Below, piece after piece: positions 33,804 to 42,933 of a stretch of DNA of 64,000 bases. This DNA is from Aurantimonas coralicida (GTDB lineage: Bacteria > Pseudomonadota > Alphaproteobacteria > Rhizobiales > Rhizobiaceae). The stretch is from assembly GCA_011050685.1 (NCBI GenBank), contig DRFF01000057.1, positions 107,888-171,887 on the forward strand, written 5' to 3'. Each line of letters opens with the position of its first letter. Position 1 is the stretch's first letter. Made by a program: the position numbers and the translations under genes. The notes under the pieces were generated by a model. It did not search any database. It was not told the DNA's origin and saw only the letters and a list, made by a program, of their open reading frames with translations.

Positions 33804-36033
33804 TCAGGTGTCGAGTTTCGATCTCCTGCATCCCGCGGTCCAACGCTGGATATGGGAACAGAACTGGCAAGAACTTCGTGATGTCCAGGATCGAGCCATA
33901 ACGACCGTCCTGAAGACAGAAAGCGACGTCCTGATCGCCGCCGCCACGGCCGCCGGAAAAACGGAGGCGGCTTTCTTGCCCATCCTGACAGCCGTGGCCG
34001 AGCGGGACGAGCCCGGCTTTTCAGTCGTCTACATCAGCCCCCTGAAGGCACTGATCAACGACCAGTTCAGGCGTCTCGATTTTCTGTGCGAGCGAATGGA
34101 GATCGACGTCGTCCGCTGGCATGGCGACGCCCCGCAGGCAGCCAAGCAGCGGGCGCGGCGCAACCCGAAAGGTATCGCGCTCATCACCCCGGAATCCATC
34201 GAGGCCATGCTGGTGCGGCGTCCAGCCGACGCCCGCCGTCTCCTTGGCAACATCGCATTCATCGTGATCGATGAGCTTCACGCATTTCTGAGGGGTCCGC
34301 GTGGGCTGCATCTCATGAGCCTTCTCCGTCGTATCGACCAGATGAATACTCGACACCCGCGGCGCATCGGCCTATCGGCGACTATCGGCGATCTCCGCCA
34401 GGCCGCTGAGTGGCTCGCACCGGGCGCCGGCGACCAAGTATCGATCATCGAGTCACATGGCGGGTCACCCGAGTTCCGTCTCCAGGTCCGTGGCTACGTC
34501 GATCCACCGAAGGTCGACGGGCGACCGGATGACGGGCCGACGGCGATCGACGATATCGTGAGCCACCTGTTCACGACCCTTCGGGGCTCCAGCAATCTCG
34601 TCTTCGCCGGCTCCCGGAAAAGGGTCGAAACCCTTGCGGACCGCCTGCGGGAACGGAGCGAGCGTATCGGCGTTCCCAACGAGTTCTTTCCTCACCATGG
34701 CAGTCTGGCGAAGGGGCTCCGCGAAGAATTGGAGACAAGGCTTCGCGACAGTGCCCTCCCAACGACTGCGGTCGCTACGACGACACTCGAACTCGGGGTG
34801 GACATCGGATCCGTCAAATCCGTCGCGCAGATCGGCCCGCCCAGATCCCTTGCATCCTTGCGCCAGCGTCTGGGTCGCAGCGGACGGCGGAAGGACACGC
34901 CAGCAATTCTTCGCATATATCTGGACGTTCCGTATGTCTCGCCGGACTCGTCGCCGGTCGATCGCCTTCGCCCGGAAGTCGTCATGTCGGTCGCGGCAAT
35001 CAATCTCCTCCTGAGAAAATTCGTGGAGCCTGCGGAAGAAGACTCTTCGGTTGCAACCGTGATCCTTCACCAGACGATGTCGATCATTGCCGAACGAGCC
35101 GGCGAAAGGCCAGACCGGATCTACGACGCGATCTGCGGAGCCGGCCCGCTGTCGTCGATGACGAAGGCCGAATTCGCTACGATGCTCCGGTACGCCGCAT
35201 CTGCGGATGTGAATCTAATCGAACAGGCCCGCGACGGAGCACTGATGCTGGGGCAGCAGGGTGAGCGGATCGTCGACTCTCGTGAATTCTATCCGATCTT
35301 CGAGACCGACGAAGAATGGCGCCTGGTCGCCGCCGGGAGGACGCTTGGAACGATCCCAATCTCGAATGCCGTCGGCATCGGCAACATCATTGCATTCGCT
35401 GGACGCCGCTGGATAATCGATACGGTCGACGACAGGGCCAAGGTCATCGAGGTGTCGCCCAGCCCGGCGGGGAAGGTTCCAAGGTTCGAATCGCAGTCGA
35501 GCGAACGCATGCATAGAGAACTCGCGCGGGAAATGCGTGCCGTATATCGAGCGCAGGATGTGCCCGCCTACCTGGACGATGTCGCAAAGGACCTGCTGCG
35601 GGAATCGCGGCAGCAATATCAAATGCTCGGGCTGGAAAGAACGCCATTCGTTCCGGCGGGATCGGATACTTTTGTCTCCCTTTGGGAAGGAACTGATATG
35701 GTTTCGCTCGTCGCCATTGCATTTGCGATGGCGGGGTTCGAATGCGGAGCCGAAGATTTGGGAATTACTGTTTACGGCTGTTCACCCGCGGACATCACAT
35801 CCGCCGCGGAGAGGCTATCAGAATTGCCAATTTCTGCTGTGGATCTCGCCGATTTCGTAGAAAATCTTCGCAAGGCGAAATACGACGAATACGTGCCAGA
35901 TGCGCTGATGAAGGGGCTGTGGGCGAAGCGTTCTGGCTCATCCATCGAGGCGCTGACAACGCAGCTTCAAATATTGGGAAATGCGAATAATTCTGTGCCC
36001 GGAGATGAGGCCATGCAGGAGCAGAAATCTTAA
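33745..36033 (+). CDS. Lhr/BrxHI-like superfamily 2 DEAH-type helicase
   Basis: A 762-residue helicase. Motif I is ATAAGKTE with Lys72; motif II is DELH at 176-179; SATIGD is motif III; TTTLELGVDIGSV and QRLGRSGRR are motifs V and VI. The long C-terminal region is like Lhr and BREX BrxHI helicases. The ATG used overlaps the ATPase gene by 59 bases in another frame; a GTG at 33772 is an alternative start and would still overlap, so the two are translationally linked. The pair BrxD-like plus BrxHI-like is known from some BREX types. It is the last cargo gene and converges with tniQ, with no clear terminator in the 141-base gap. Confidence 0.88.
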   Translation: MTDLGLLEAVWTSLPHFGSDQVSSFDLLHPAVQRWIWEQNWQELRDVQDRAITTVLKTESDVLIAAATAAGKTEAAFLPILTAVAERDEPGFSVVYISPLKALINDQFRRLDFLCERMEIDVVRWHGDAPQAAKQRARRNPKGIALITPESIEAMLVRRPADARRLLGNIAFIVIDELHAFLRGPRGLHLMSLLRRIDQMNTRHPRRIGLSATIGDLRQAAEWLAPGAGDQVSIIESHGGSPEFRLQVRGYVDPPKVDGRPDDGPTAIDDIVSHLFTTLRGSSNLVFAGSRKRVETLADRLRERSERIGVPNEFFPHHGSLAKGLREELETRLRDSALPTTAVATTTLELGVDIGSVKSVAQIGPPRSLASLRQRLGRSGRRKDTPAILRIYLDVPYVSPDSSPVDRLRPEVVMSVAAINLLLRKFVEPAEEDSSVATVILHQTMSIIAERAGERPDRIYDAICGAGPLSSMTKAEFATMLRYAASADVNLIEQARDGALMLGQQGERIVDSREFYPIFETDEEWRLVAAGRTLGTIPISNAVGIGNIIAFAGRRWIIDTVDDRAKVIEVSPSPAGKVPRFESQSSERMHRELAREMRAVYRAQDVPAYLDDVAKDLLRESRQQYQMLGLERTPFVPAGSDTFVSLWEGTDMVSLVAIAFAMAGFECGAEDLGITVYGCSPADITSAAERLSELPISAVDLADFVENLRKAKYDEYVPDALMKGLWAKRSGSSIEALTTQLQILGNANNSVPGDEAMQEQKS

Positions 36034-36174
36034 ATAGTGCGCCCCGGTGGAGCCATCAATCGTAATTTCGGAGCAAATGAAAATCGATACGCGAGATATT
36101 CTCTCACTATTCAGATAGGAACTTTTCGTTTCCCGATCCGTGGCTTTTCCACCTCTGAAGACGCATTACAGACG

Positions 36175-38454
36175 CTAAATGGACGGGTGGTTCCGCGAGG
36201 GGAGATATGTTTCCACCTTCCTCCTGTCGTAAATGTTCGTTCCCGGACGCGCCGGCGATCCCTTGAGCCGATGCGCTGGCTCGATACCAGCCGCCTCCAG
36301 CGCGCTGGTCACGGTGAAATGCGTGAACCCGCCGCGGCGTACGATTTCGTCCACCATGATGAAGCGGTCCCGAAACTGGTCCACGTCGTCGGCCTTAAGG
36401 CCGAGGTGTCCGTTCGCGGTTCCAAGGATGCCGATTTTTCGGCAGGCCGACACGATCGGCGGCCTCGTTCCCAAACGCCTGGCGGCTTCATGCACGGATA
36501 TAGCGATATCGCTGGACATGCCTGTCGACGACCCGCCGTCCCGTAGCGCACGCCGGACCGTGTCGACGTCGTCGACGAACAGTGACGCGGCCAAGGATAC
36601 GCTGGCGGACCGGTCGAGGAACACCCCCAACGCGCCGTCGACAATGCAGGTGAACACATTCGCCCATGGCTCTGGGACATCGCGAAGTCGCTTCACCGCT
36701 TTCGTCAGCCGGATCTTCGTTCGCTTGCGGTGGTCGGCGCCGGCCTCCCACGGACTTGCGGCCTTTTCGATGGATTGAACCAAGAGTTCGACCGACGCCT
36801 GCTCCAGCCACGTCCCTTTTCGCCCTTTCGCAGCTAATGGATGATCGAACCGTTGGAGGAGACCGGCATCGGCGAGACGCGTTACCTGATCGGTTCGAAT
36901 TCCGAGTCGATCGGCCACGGCGCGTGACCCGACGGCTTCCTTTCGATCCGGTGCCGCAAGCGACAGATCGGTGACCACGACGGTGGCGAAATTTGCTTCG
37001 ATGCCAGCCGGGATACGGATGTCCAGTTGCCTCTTTTCGAGCATTGAGACAACGTCGAGGATCGATATACCCTTCACCGCGGCGTAGTCCGCAATGGGAA
37101 CCGCGTCGGCCTGGCTATCAACTGCGTCCGGCGGATTGCCGATGATCGCATTCATCCAAGCGGCGACGTCGTCACGGCGATAGAGGTAGCGGTGGGCATC
37201 GATGCCTCCGCCCCGCAGCCAGCACGGGATCGCGTTGGCCTTGCAGAGTTGCTCGACGGAGGCGATCCGAAGGCCTGTAAATTCGGCGAGATCCACTTGG
37301 GTCAAAGCGTCTGTGAGGTCTGCCGCGAACCGATCTGCGAGGTCGCGTTCAATCCGGATCGGACTGCCCTTTTTAAGGTCAGATGAGAGATATCCCTCCA
37401 TCTCCAGGAGCCGCCGAAGCGTCTTGACGGAGGTTCCGCAGCCCCGCGCCGCCTGGCTCATGTTCATTGTGTCCCCGACACGGGCCGTGGATGGGAAGTT
37501 TGTCGCGACAAGCATAAATTTCGTCGAAGCATGTCGGACGATCGCGGCGGCTACGCCGGGCGAGAACAACTCACCTCCCATCCAGCGAAACCAGGGAACG
37601 AACCATCCGTAGGCCTGGTCGATACCGGGACTTCGCTGGATGGCGGGACGATTCTCGCCACTTTGCTCGACGGACTGATGCCAGATGCGGTCCAGAAGGT
37701 TCTCCAGCGATCCCTGGCTGACTATCGCGTAACCTCGAGCAAGAACCCTGGCTTGCGGCAGGTCACCATCGCCTGGTTCTGTCCATCGTCGACGGAAACC
37801 GAGGACATCGAGCGCTCCGATACGACCGACGAGGTCGCAGACGCCCCGGATCTCCAGGGGATCGAGGATAGGATCCGGGCTCACAGGGAACGCACCAAGC
37901 CGGCCAAGGAGATAGGCGTCAAAAGCCATGACTTCGGGGTCGGGTTGCACGGCAGGCACGAGGCTGATGGATCCATTTTCGCAGACGCGACATTTCGCCA
38001 GCGAACCGTCCCACCACGACAGTGCCTGGCCACAAGAGCAGGTTCCGATGAGGAGCCGTTCATGCCGCACACATGATGAGATCGCCGCCACGTCCCAATG
38101 AAAGCGATGATAGGGCTTTTCGGAGAGACACTCCGGGCAGGCGCGTCGATGAACGAAGTCGGCTTCCTTGACTGCGCTGACCGATACACCCCGCCAGACC
38201 CGGAAATTCTTCGACGGCCGCTGCCAAACGTGGTCCTCCAGCGTCGCTGGGTCACAGCGCAGGATGCGCGCAAGACGATCGATTTGCTCCCCCGCCCGAA
38301 GGCTGTCGAGATCGAGTCCAGCCCGCCGCTCAAGATGGCTCATCCGCGGCAGACCGTTGACATCGCAGAGACGGATCATCATGCCATGAACCGGCTCGTC
38401 CGGTTCTGGCTGGATCCAGATATGGGGCACCCATGAGGAGTTCGCGACGGTCAC
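36175..38454 (-). CDS. tniQ: TniQ/TnsD-like target selector, unusually long
   Basis: A 759-residue protein. The N-terminal TniQ domain shows EPDEPVHGMMIRLCDVNGLP and a zinc-binding cluster (ACPECLS, then SSCVRHERLLIGTCSCG and CRVCENG). Several helix-turn-helix stretches follow, for instance AARGCGTSVKTLRRLLEMEG, ADRLGIRTDQVTRLADAG and AARRLGTRPPIVSACRKIG, giving a modular DNA-reading tail. E. coli TnsD has about 508 residues, so this one is long. TniQ/TnsD proteins choose the insertion site and recruit TnsC. The gene is last in tnsA-tnsB-tnsC-tniQ, overlapping tnsC by 4 bases. I infer that it reads the 3' end of ycgN. Confidence 0.88.
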   Translation of the reverse strand: MTVANSSWVPHIWIQPEPDEPVHGMMIRLCDVNGLPRMSHLERRAGLDLDSLRAGEQIDRLARILRCDPATLEDHVWQRPSKNFRVWRGVSVSAVKEADFVHRRACPECLSEKPYHRFHWDVAAISSCVRHERLLIGTCSCGQALSWWDGSLAKCRVCENGSISLVPAVQPDPEVMAFDAYLLGRLGAFPVSPDPILDPLEIRGVCDLVGRIGALDVLGFRRRWTEPGDGDLPQARVLARGYAIVSQGSLENLLDRIWHQSVEQSGENRPAIQRSPGIDQAYGWFVPWFRWMGGELFSPGVAAAIVRHASTKFMLVATNFPSTARVGDTMNMSQAARGCGTSVKTLRRLLEMEGYLSSDLKKGSPIRIERDLADRFAADLTDALTQVDLAEFTGLRIASVEQLCKANAIPCWLRGGGIDAHRYLYRRDDVAAWMNAIIGNPPDAVDSQADAVPIADYAAVKGISILDVVSMLEKRQLDIRIPAGIEANFATVVVTDLSLAAPDRKEAVGSRAVADRLGIRTDQVTRLADAGLLQRFDHPLAAKGRKGTWLEQASVELLVQSIEKAASPWEAGADHRKRTKIRLTKAVKRLRDVPEPWANVFTCIVDGALGVFLDRSASVSLAASLFVDDVDTVRRALRDGGSSTGMSSDIAISVHEAARRLGTRPPIVSACRKIGILGTANGHLGLKADDVDQFRDRFIMVDEIVRRGGFTHFTVTSALEAAGIEPAHRLKGSPARPGTNIYDRRKVETYLPSRNHPSI

Positions 38455-39560
38455 CCTCCCCTCGTCCCGAAGCTGCGACGGCGATCACGCAAGCCGGCCG
38501 ACTGTGTCTGCCGCTTCTCCGCAGCCTGTTTCGCTCTGACGGTCAGAAGGCGTTCCTGTTCTTTGGCTTCACCAAGCTCCTCGTCGTCGAGCAGGAAGGG
38601 ATTGTGGCTGTCGGGAATGCCGCGAAAGTCCCGCAGAAGGCCTGCCAGGACAGATCGGTCGACCATGCCGACGTTCTCGTCGATCGCAAACTCGACTGCG
38701 TCGATGATGAGGTGCGCGATCCGGCCGATGTAGCCATCCGTATGGGCGTGAATGCGCATGGCGACGGCGTAGCTAGAAATGTCGGATGATGCATCGAAAG
38801 GGAGTTCCGCCTGCAGATGGACGAGAAGTTTGATCATCTCGTTGTCGTCGTCCCGGTCGGACGGCATATCGTAGGGCCTGACCGTGTGCGCCTGGACAGT
38901 CATTTCGGAAAGCTGGCGGTTTGCCTGGCGGATCTCGAGGGCGTGCGGCAACCCAACGAGAACGATCTGGACACCGGCGGTCTTCATCAGGGCTTTGAAC
39001 ACATCGGCCGCCTTGTAAACGCCCTCGGCGCCTCGGTGTTCGGCGATGTGCTGGACGTCGTCGAATACAAGAAGTCGCGTCTTCTGCGTCTTCATCTGAA
39101 GGGACAGGGTCGCCTTCAACTGGGCTGCCGTCATCGAACGCGGTGGCTTCATCCCGAGGACGGCGGTAACGACGTCGTCGAAAAGCGCCTTGTAGGTCGG
39201 CATGGCATCGACCTGAACCTTGATCACGGGTCGCTCGAGGAAGGTATCGCGAGCAACAACGACCGAAGTGACGGCACCACCATTTTCCCCGTCGTCGTCA
39301 TCGCGTCCGTCGGCAACGATTTTCCCGCCGATCTCATGTGCAACGCCATACATGAACTCGTCGCACGCGGTGGTCTTGCCTGAGCGCGTTTCGCCGAGGA
39401 GGAACGAGCATGTCCCTTCCGGGCGGGTACCATATCGCAGATAGGCACCCTTAAGGACGTTGACGGCCTTTTCATGGGTCGGCGTCGCGACGATGGTCTT
39501 GCCAATGTGAGCGATGCGGTCCTGCCGGGGGGCGTCATTCCAGGTCATTGATTGTCTCAC
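38451..39560 (-). CDS. tnsC: Transposition AAA+ regulator TnsC/TniB
   Basis: A 369-residue AAA+ ATPase that links the target selector to the transposase. Walker A is GETRSGKTT (residues 56-64) and Walker B is LLVFDD (163-168). An Arg-rich C-terminus follows. It overlaps tnsB and tniQ by 4 bases each. The length is between TniB (about 300) and Tn7 TnsC (about 555). Confidence 0.92.
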   Translation of the reverse strand: MRQSMTWNDAPRQDRIAHIGKTIVATPTHEKAVNVLKGAYLRYGTRPEGTCSFLLGETRSGKTTACDEFMYGVAHEIGGKIVADGRDDDDGENGGAVTSVVVARDTFLERPVIKVQVDAMPTYKALFDDVVTAVLGMKPPRSMTAAQLKATLSLQMKTQKTRLLVFDDVQHIAEHRGAEGVYKAADVFKALMKTAGVQIVLVGLPHALEIRQANRQLSEMTVQAHTVRPYDMPSDRDDDNEMIKLLVHLQAELPFDASSDISSYAVAMRIHAHTDGYIGRIAHLIIDAVEFAIDENVGMVDRSVLAGLLRDFRGIPDSHNPFLLDDEELGEAKEQERLLTVRAKQAAEKRQTQSAGLRDRRRSFGTRGG

Positions 39561-41743
39561 TTACGTCTGCGAACAGTGAAGGGCTTTTTCGAATCCGCTT
39601 CGGACGCCGCACATGGTTCAGGGAGGGTGGCGTTTTCTTCCGGGGGTGAAACCGGGACGGCGGCGTGCCCTTCCGGTCTAGGCGGAGGAATGACTTGCGC
39701 GGACGCCATCGGGAGCGCCTGTTCTCGCCAGGGTCCACGGGCGTCTTGAGCCGGGATCGCAGGCGGCTGGTCCAGGTCGTGAGGCACAAGTCCCGTCATC
39801 GACGCCTGGGAATCGTCACGATCTGGGCGAACATGCTCAGCGGCCTTGCGCCCGTCCTCCCGGAGCTTTGCCTTCCTCTTCGACGAAGGCTTGCGCCTCA
39901 GGTCGACGTGATCGCGAATTGCCTGGTCGGCCTTCGCCCGAGAGAGCGCAGCATCGACGTCGTAGATCTGGTTCTCCGTGACAGTCTCGCTGACGCGTTT
40001 CCACTCGGCGAGCGTCATGTCCTCGGCCCCGTCGCCGGAGACGAGGTCGCCTTCGACCCAGGTGCCGTCCTTCTCATCGAGAACCCAGCACCTGCTAATG
40101 TCGAGTGGATTGATCCGGACCAGGACATCAGCGTTGCCGGTCCTGCGCTCGCGAACCGGCAAGGATGCGGCGTAGCGAGAGCGAAGAGCCTGAAACGCAT
40201 TGCTGTTCCACCGAAGCTTGCTGTAGCGGACGCCGTCAGACCGCAGCTTCGACCGTATGGTATTCCCGGTGACAGCTTCGAGAATCTCGGGCGGCGGTGG
40301 CATCTTGGCGCCCACCTCGGCGATCCCCCGCGCCCACCGAGCGGACGGCGTCTGGCCGGTCGTCGCGTGCACTTCCTGATGATAGATGTCGACGATCCAG
40401 GTCAGAATAATCCAACGAAGATCGCCGAGGGTCAGGCAGGCCTGCTTTTCCGCATCATGATGATTGAGCCGCCGCTGCGCCACGCTGGAAAACGTTGTGC
40501 CGGGCAAGCGATGAAACACGCGCGTGTTGAGCGTGCCATAGTAGCGTTCGATTTTGCCCTTCAGCCACGGCTGGCCGGGAGGAAGGTCGACGATCCTCAT
40601 ATTCAGCGCGGCTTCAGTTCCGCGCATTGAGATGGATCGGAATTCTGCCCCACGGTCGACGAACAGGTTGTCAGGTGCCCCGAAAACATCCCAACGGTTT
40701 GTCACCATCCTTCTGCCTTTGCAGATATTTGCGATCACATCTTCTTTGGGCATGATCGCCATCTGGAGGGCATCCATCACAGTAAGCCAGCTTGGTGGAT
40801 TAAAAGAGAGGGAAAAGCCGACGATCATGCGGCTATGGCGGTCGATAAGGATCGTCAGCCATGCCCTCCCCATGTAGGCGCCATGCTTGTCGATGAGACT
40901 GAGGTCGACGAGGGTGTGGTCGACTTCCACCTCATGGAGGGGATAATCCCCACAAGGCCCGGCGCCGACCATCTTAAAGAGGCGTTCGGCCTCTTTTCTG
41001 CCGAGGCGAATCGTCGCGAGTTCGTAACCGTCCCGCCGAGCGATGGCACGACGGGCAACATGCTGACCGATGACTTTCTTGGCGCCTGGCGGGAGTGGCA
41101 GCCGGTCGCGGTCGGCGCGCATGAGAATCCTGTTGGTGGCCCGTTCCTGAGCCGCCGCTTCGGTACCCGGCGGATCGCAGGCGTAGGCCTCGTCGATCGC
41201 CGCAGAGATTTCCTCATAGACCCATTCCGGCAGACGTTTGGTGCGGTTGCCCTTTTTGTTGTGCCAGTCGACGAGAACCCGGATGTCGCGACCGCCGGCC
41301 AGCCACTTGCGATACCATTTCCGGACAAGGCGGAACGAAGGTCCCCCCTCGAACGGAAGCTCCACCTCGGCATTCACAGGCTCGATAGCGGCCAGGACGA
41401 ACTTACTTTTGTCGCGACGACAGATCGGAAGGTCGTCGACCGCCTTAACGAAAGGATACTTCCGCTTCGCCGAGATTTGTTCGGCGGGGTCGAATGCGTC
41501 CCAAGCCACGCTGAGCGCCATCTGCGCGTTCCGATCGAGCGCCCCGAAGGTCGCTTCCGCGGTCAGTTGCATGTTCCGCATCATCGTAATCTGCGCCGCC
41601 AGAGGGAGCAGCAGTTCGTCGCCAGTCTCCCTGTGCGTGAAGATGCGGGCAGTGTCAGTCAAGCGGCCCACGATATAGGGCTGGCCGTTGACCCTGACGT
41701 GGGCACCGGTCGTAACACGGACCGAAGGAACGTGGACGGTCAT
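39557..41743 (-). CDS. tnsB: DDE transposase TnsB/TniA
   Basis: A 728-residue DDE transposase of the rve/Mu family that cuts and joins the 3' ends of the element. The catalytic triad is Asp275 (EVEVDHT), Asp363 (LFVDRGAEF) and Glu399 (GKIERYYG). An N-terminal helix-turn-helix region for end binding and a C-terminal Mu-type beta-barrel (VRINPLDISRCWVLDE) are present. The first codons overlap tnsA by 4 bases. It is expected to bind the repeats seen at both ends. Confidence 0.93.
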   Translation of the reverse strand: MTVHVPSVRVTTGAHVRVNGQPYIVGRLTDTARIFTHRETGDELLLPLAAQITMMRNMQLTAEATFGALDRNAQMALSVAWDAFDPAEQISAKRKYPFVKAVDDLPICRRDKSKFVLAAIEPVNAEVELPFEGGPSFRLVRKWYRKWLAGGRDIRVLVDWHNKKGNRTKRLPEWVYEEISAAIDEAYACDPPGTEAAAQERATNRILMRADRDRLPLPPGAKKVIGQHVARRAIARRDGYELATIRLGRKEAERLFKMVGAGPCGDYPLHEVEVDHTLVDLSLIDKHGAYMGRAWLTILIDRHSRMIVGFSLSFNPPSWLTVMDALQMAIMPKEDVIANICKGRRMVTNRWDVFGAPDNLFVDRGAEFRSISMRGTEAALNMRIVDLPPGQPWLKGKIERYYGTLNTRVFHRLPGTTFSSVAQRRLNHHDAEKQACLTLGDLRWIILTWIVDIYHQEVHATTGQTPSARWARGIAEVGAKMPPPPEILEAVTGNTIRSKLRSDGVRYSKLRWNSNAFQALRSRYAASLPVRERRTGNADVLVRINPLDISRCWVLDEKDGTWVEGDLVSGDGAEDMTLAEWKRVSETVTENQIYDVDAALSRAKADQAIRDHVDLRRKPSSKRKAKLREDGRKAAEHVRPDRDDSQASMTGLVPHDLDQPPAIPAQDARGPWREQALPMASAQVIPPPRPEGHAAVPVSPPEENATLPEPCAASEADSKKPFTVRRRK

Positions 41744-42603
41744 GCGTCCACCGAAGGCTTGGTGAAGCTCGACGCGCCGCGGATCAGCAGGCTTCTATCG
41801 AAGAAAAGATGGCCCAACCGCTCCAGGCATAACGCCAGCGGCAGCGCATAGATTGCGAGTCGGCAAGGCAGCGTCGTCGCTAGCGTTGGAACGTCGCTCC
41901 GCTCTGGCAGTCGCCCGAGCGCCGCGATCACGGTGAGGATGTCGGCTTTCGTGAAGAAAGGGCTCATCGACCGGTGCACAAGCCGTGCATTGTCGAGGCG
42001 CGGCTGGACCCGGATCTCCCGTTCGGTCGCGAGGCGGAACCCGAAGCCGGCCGCGGCGGCGGCCTTCCTCATGGCCTCAATTCGCAATGTCACAAGGCGA
42101 CGCTCGTCCGGATCCTCCGGGTGAAGGGCCTCCTCCGTCTTCACCTCGACAAGTTCGTGATGGAGGTCCGTGCGGGACAGAAGGAAATCGGGGTTCCAGG
42201 TCGTCGACCTCCCGGCAACGACGATCGGCAACTTCATCGGTTGCGCAAAGATTCCGACGAGGTCAGACATAACGTCGTCGATCAGCACAAGAAAATCGAG
42301 TTCGAGCAGCGATTCGCCGGAAATGACCTTGTAGCCAATCCGGGTCATAGGGACGTCACCGGTGTATCCAGGATGACTGCGGGTCCGGATCCTTCGGACT
42401 TCCGACCCACGGATCAGCGGCGTGAGTTCGCGCCCCTTCCTCGGACCCTGCGTCGATTCCTTCGTAGACCGGCGGGCCTTTTCGATCGCCTGACGATCCA
42501 CGGTCTTGCCGGGTCGGTGGTGGACCGCGAAGCGGGCAGATTTTTCGGTGGGGTTCTCGTCCAAGGGCGGTGCTCTGAACAAGGCTTTCCCGCGGCGTCG
42601 CAA
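41740..42603 (-). CDS. tnsA: Transposon endonuclease TnsA
   Basis: A 287-residue endonuclease that cuts the 5' ends of the element, so the transposon moves by cut and paste. The restriction-endonuclease-like core shows an acidic residue in SLLELDFLV (Glu97 or Glu101), Asp139 in WNPDFLL and Glu153-X-Lys155 in LVEVKTEE. A C-terminal helix-turn-helix part follows. It is first in the operon, and about 330 bases without a gene lie upstream, presumably holding its promoter. Confidence 0.9.
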   Translation of the reverse strand: MRRRGKALFRAPPLDENPTEKSARFAVHHRPGKTVDRQAIEKARRSTKESTQGPRKGRELTPLIRGSEVRRIRTRSHPGYTGDVPMTRIGYKVISGESLLELDFLVLIDDVMSDLVGIFAQPMKLPIVVAGRSTTWNPDFLLSRTDLHHELVEVKTEEALHPEDPDERRLVTLRIEAMRKAAAAAGFGFRLATEREIRVQPRLDNARLVHRSMSPFFTKADILTVIAALGRLPERSDVPTLATTLPCRLAIYALPLALCLERLGHLFFDRSLLIRGASSFTKPSVDA

Positions 42604-42933
42604 ACGGCTTGACCGACTCAGTCGGGTACGCCATCCTCGCGATCGCTAGGAAGCTCTAGTGGACTTATCCAGACGTCGGGTTGTCGCCATATGTCTGGTT
42701 CGAAATGACGCGCCGGCCGCTCTTACGGCTGGCGCGTTTTCGTTTCAGGAACCTATTTCATTCTATCCTCCGTCGCCTCGGCTGCCGCCGCAGTGCGAAT
42801 CATCATGTCAAGAAGCATGACTCGCGAATCGCAGGTTTCCAAATCTGTTGGTGAAAATTTCACGCTTGAGAATTTCGGAAAAATCGAGTCCGTCGAGTCA
42901 CTTACAGCAAGTCTTTGACTCTACGTACTAATC
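42604..42933. other. Gene-free region upstream of tnsA
   Basis: 330 bases between the tnsA start and the stop of the nucleotidyltransferase-like gene, both on the minus strand. It holds a terminator-like hairpin near 42708, an odd palindrome with arms GTGAAA and TTTCAC at 42851-42863 that could be an operator, and AT-rich sequence toward 42930. I see no gene. It probably carries the tns promoter and its control sites. Confidence 0.5.
42708..42745 (+). terminator. Terminator-like hairpin upstream of tnsA
   Basis: ACGCGCCGGCCG and CGGCTGGCGCGT pair (one mismatch) around a 6-base loop, followed on the plus strand by TTTTCGTTT. The plus-strand direction suits no known gene here; it may end a short transcript or shield the tns promoter region. 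Confidence 0.45.

Noticed and set aside
32484..36033. A complete BREX system
   Set aside because: Only BrxD-like and BrxHI-like proteins are present; PglZ, PglX, BrxA, BrxB and BrxC are missing from the window.
42640..42740. tRNA-like segment (GGTTCGAAAT) as an attachment site
   Set aside because: The would-be T-arm stems do not pair and no acceptor stem can be drawn; the hairpin that follows looks like a terminator.
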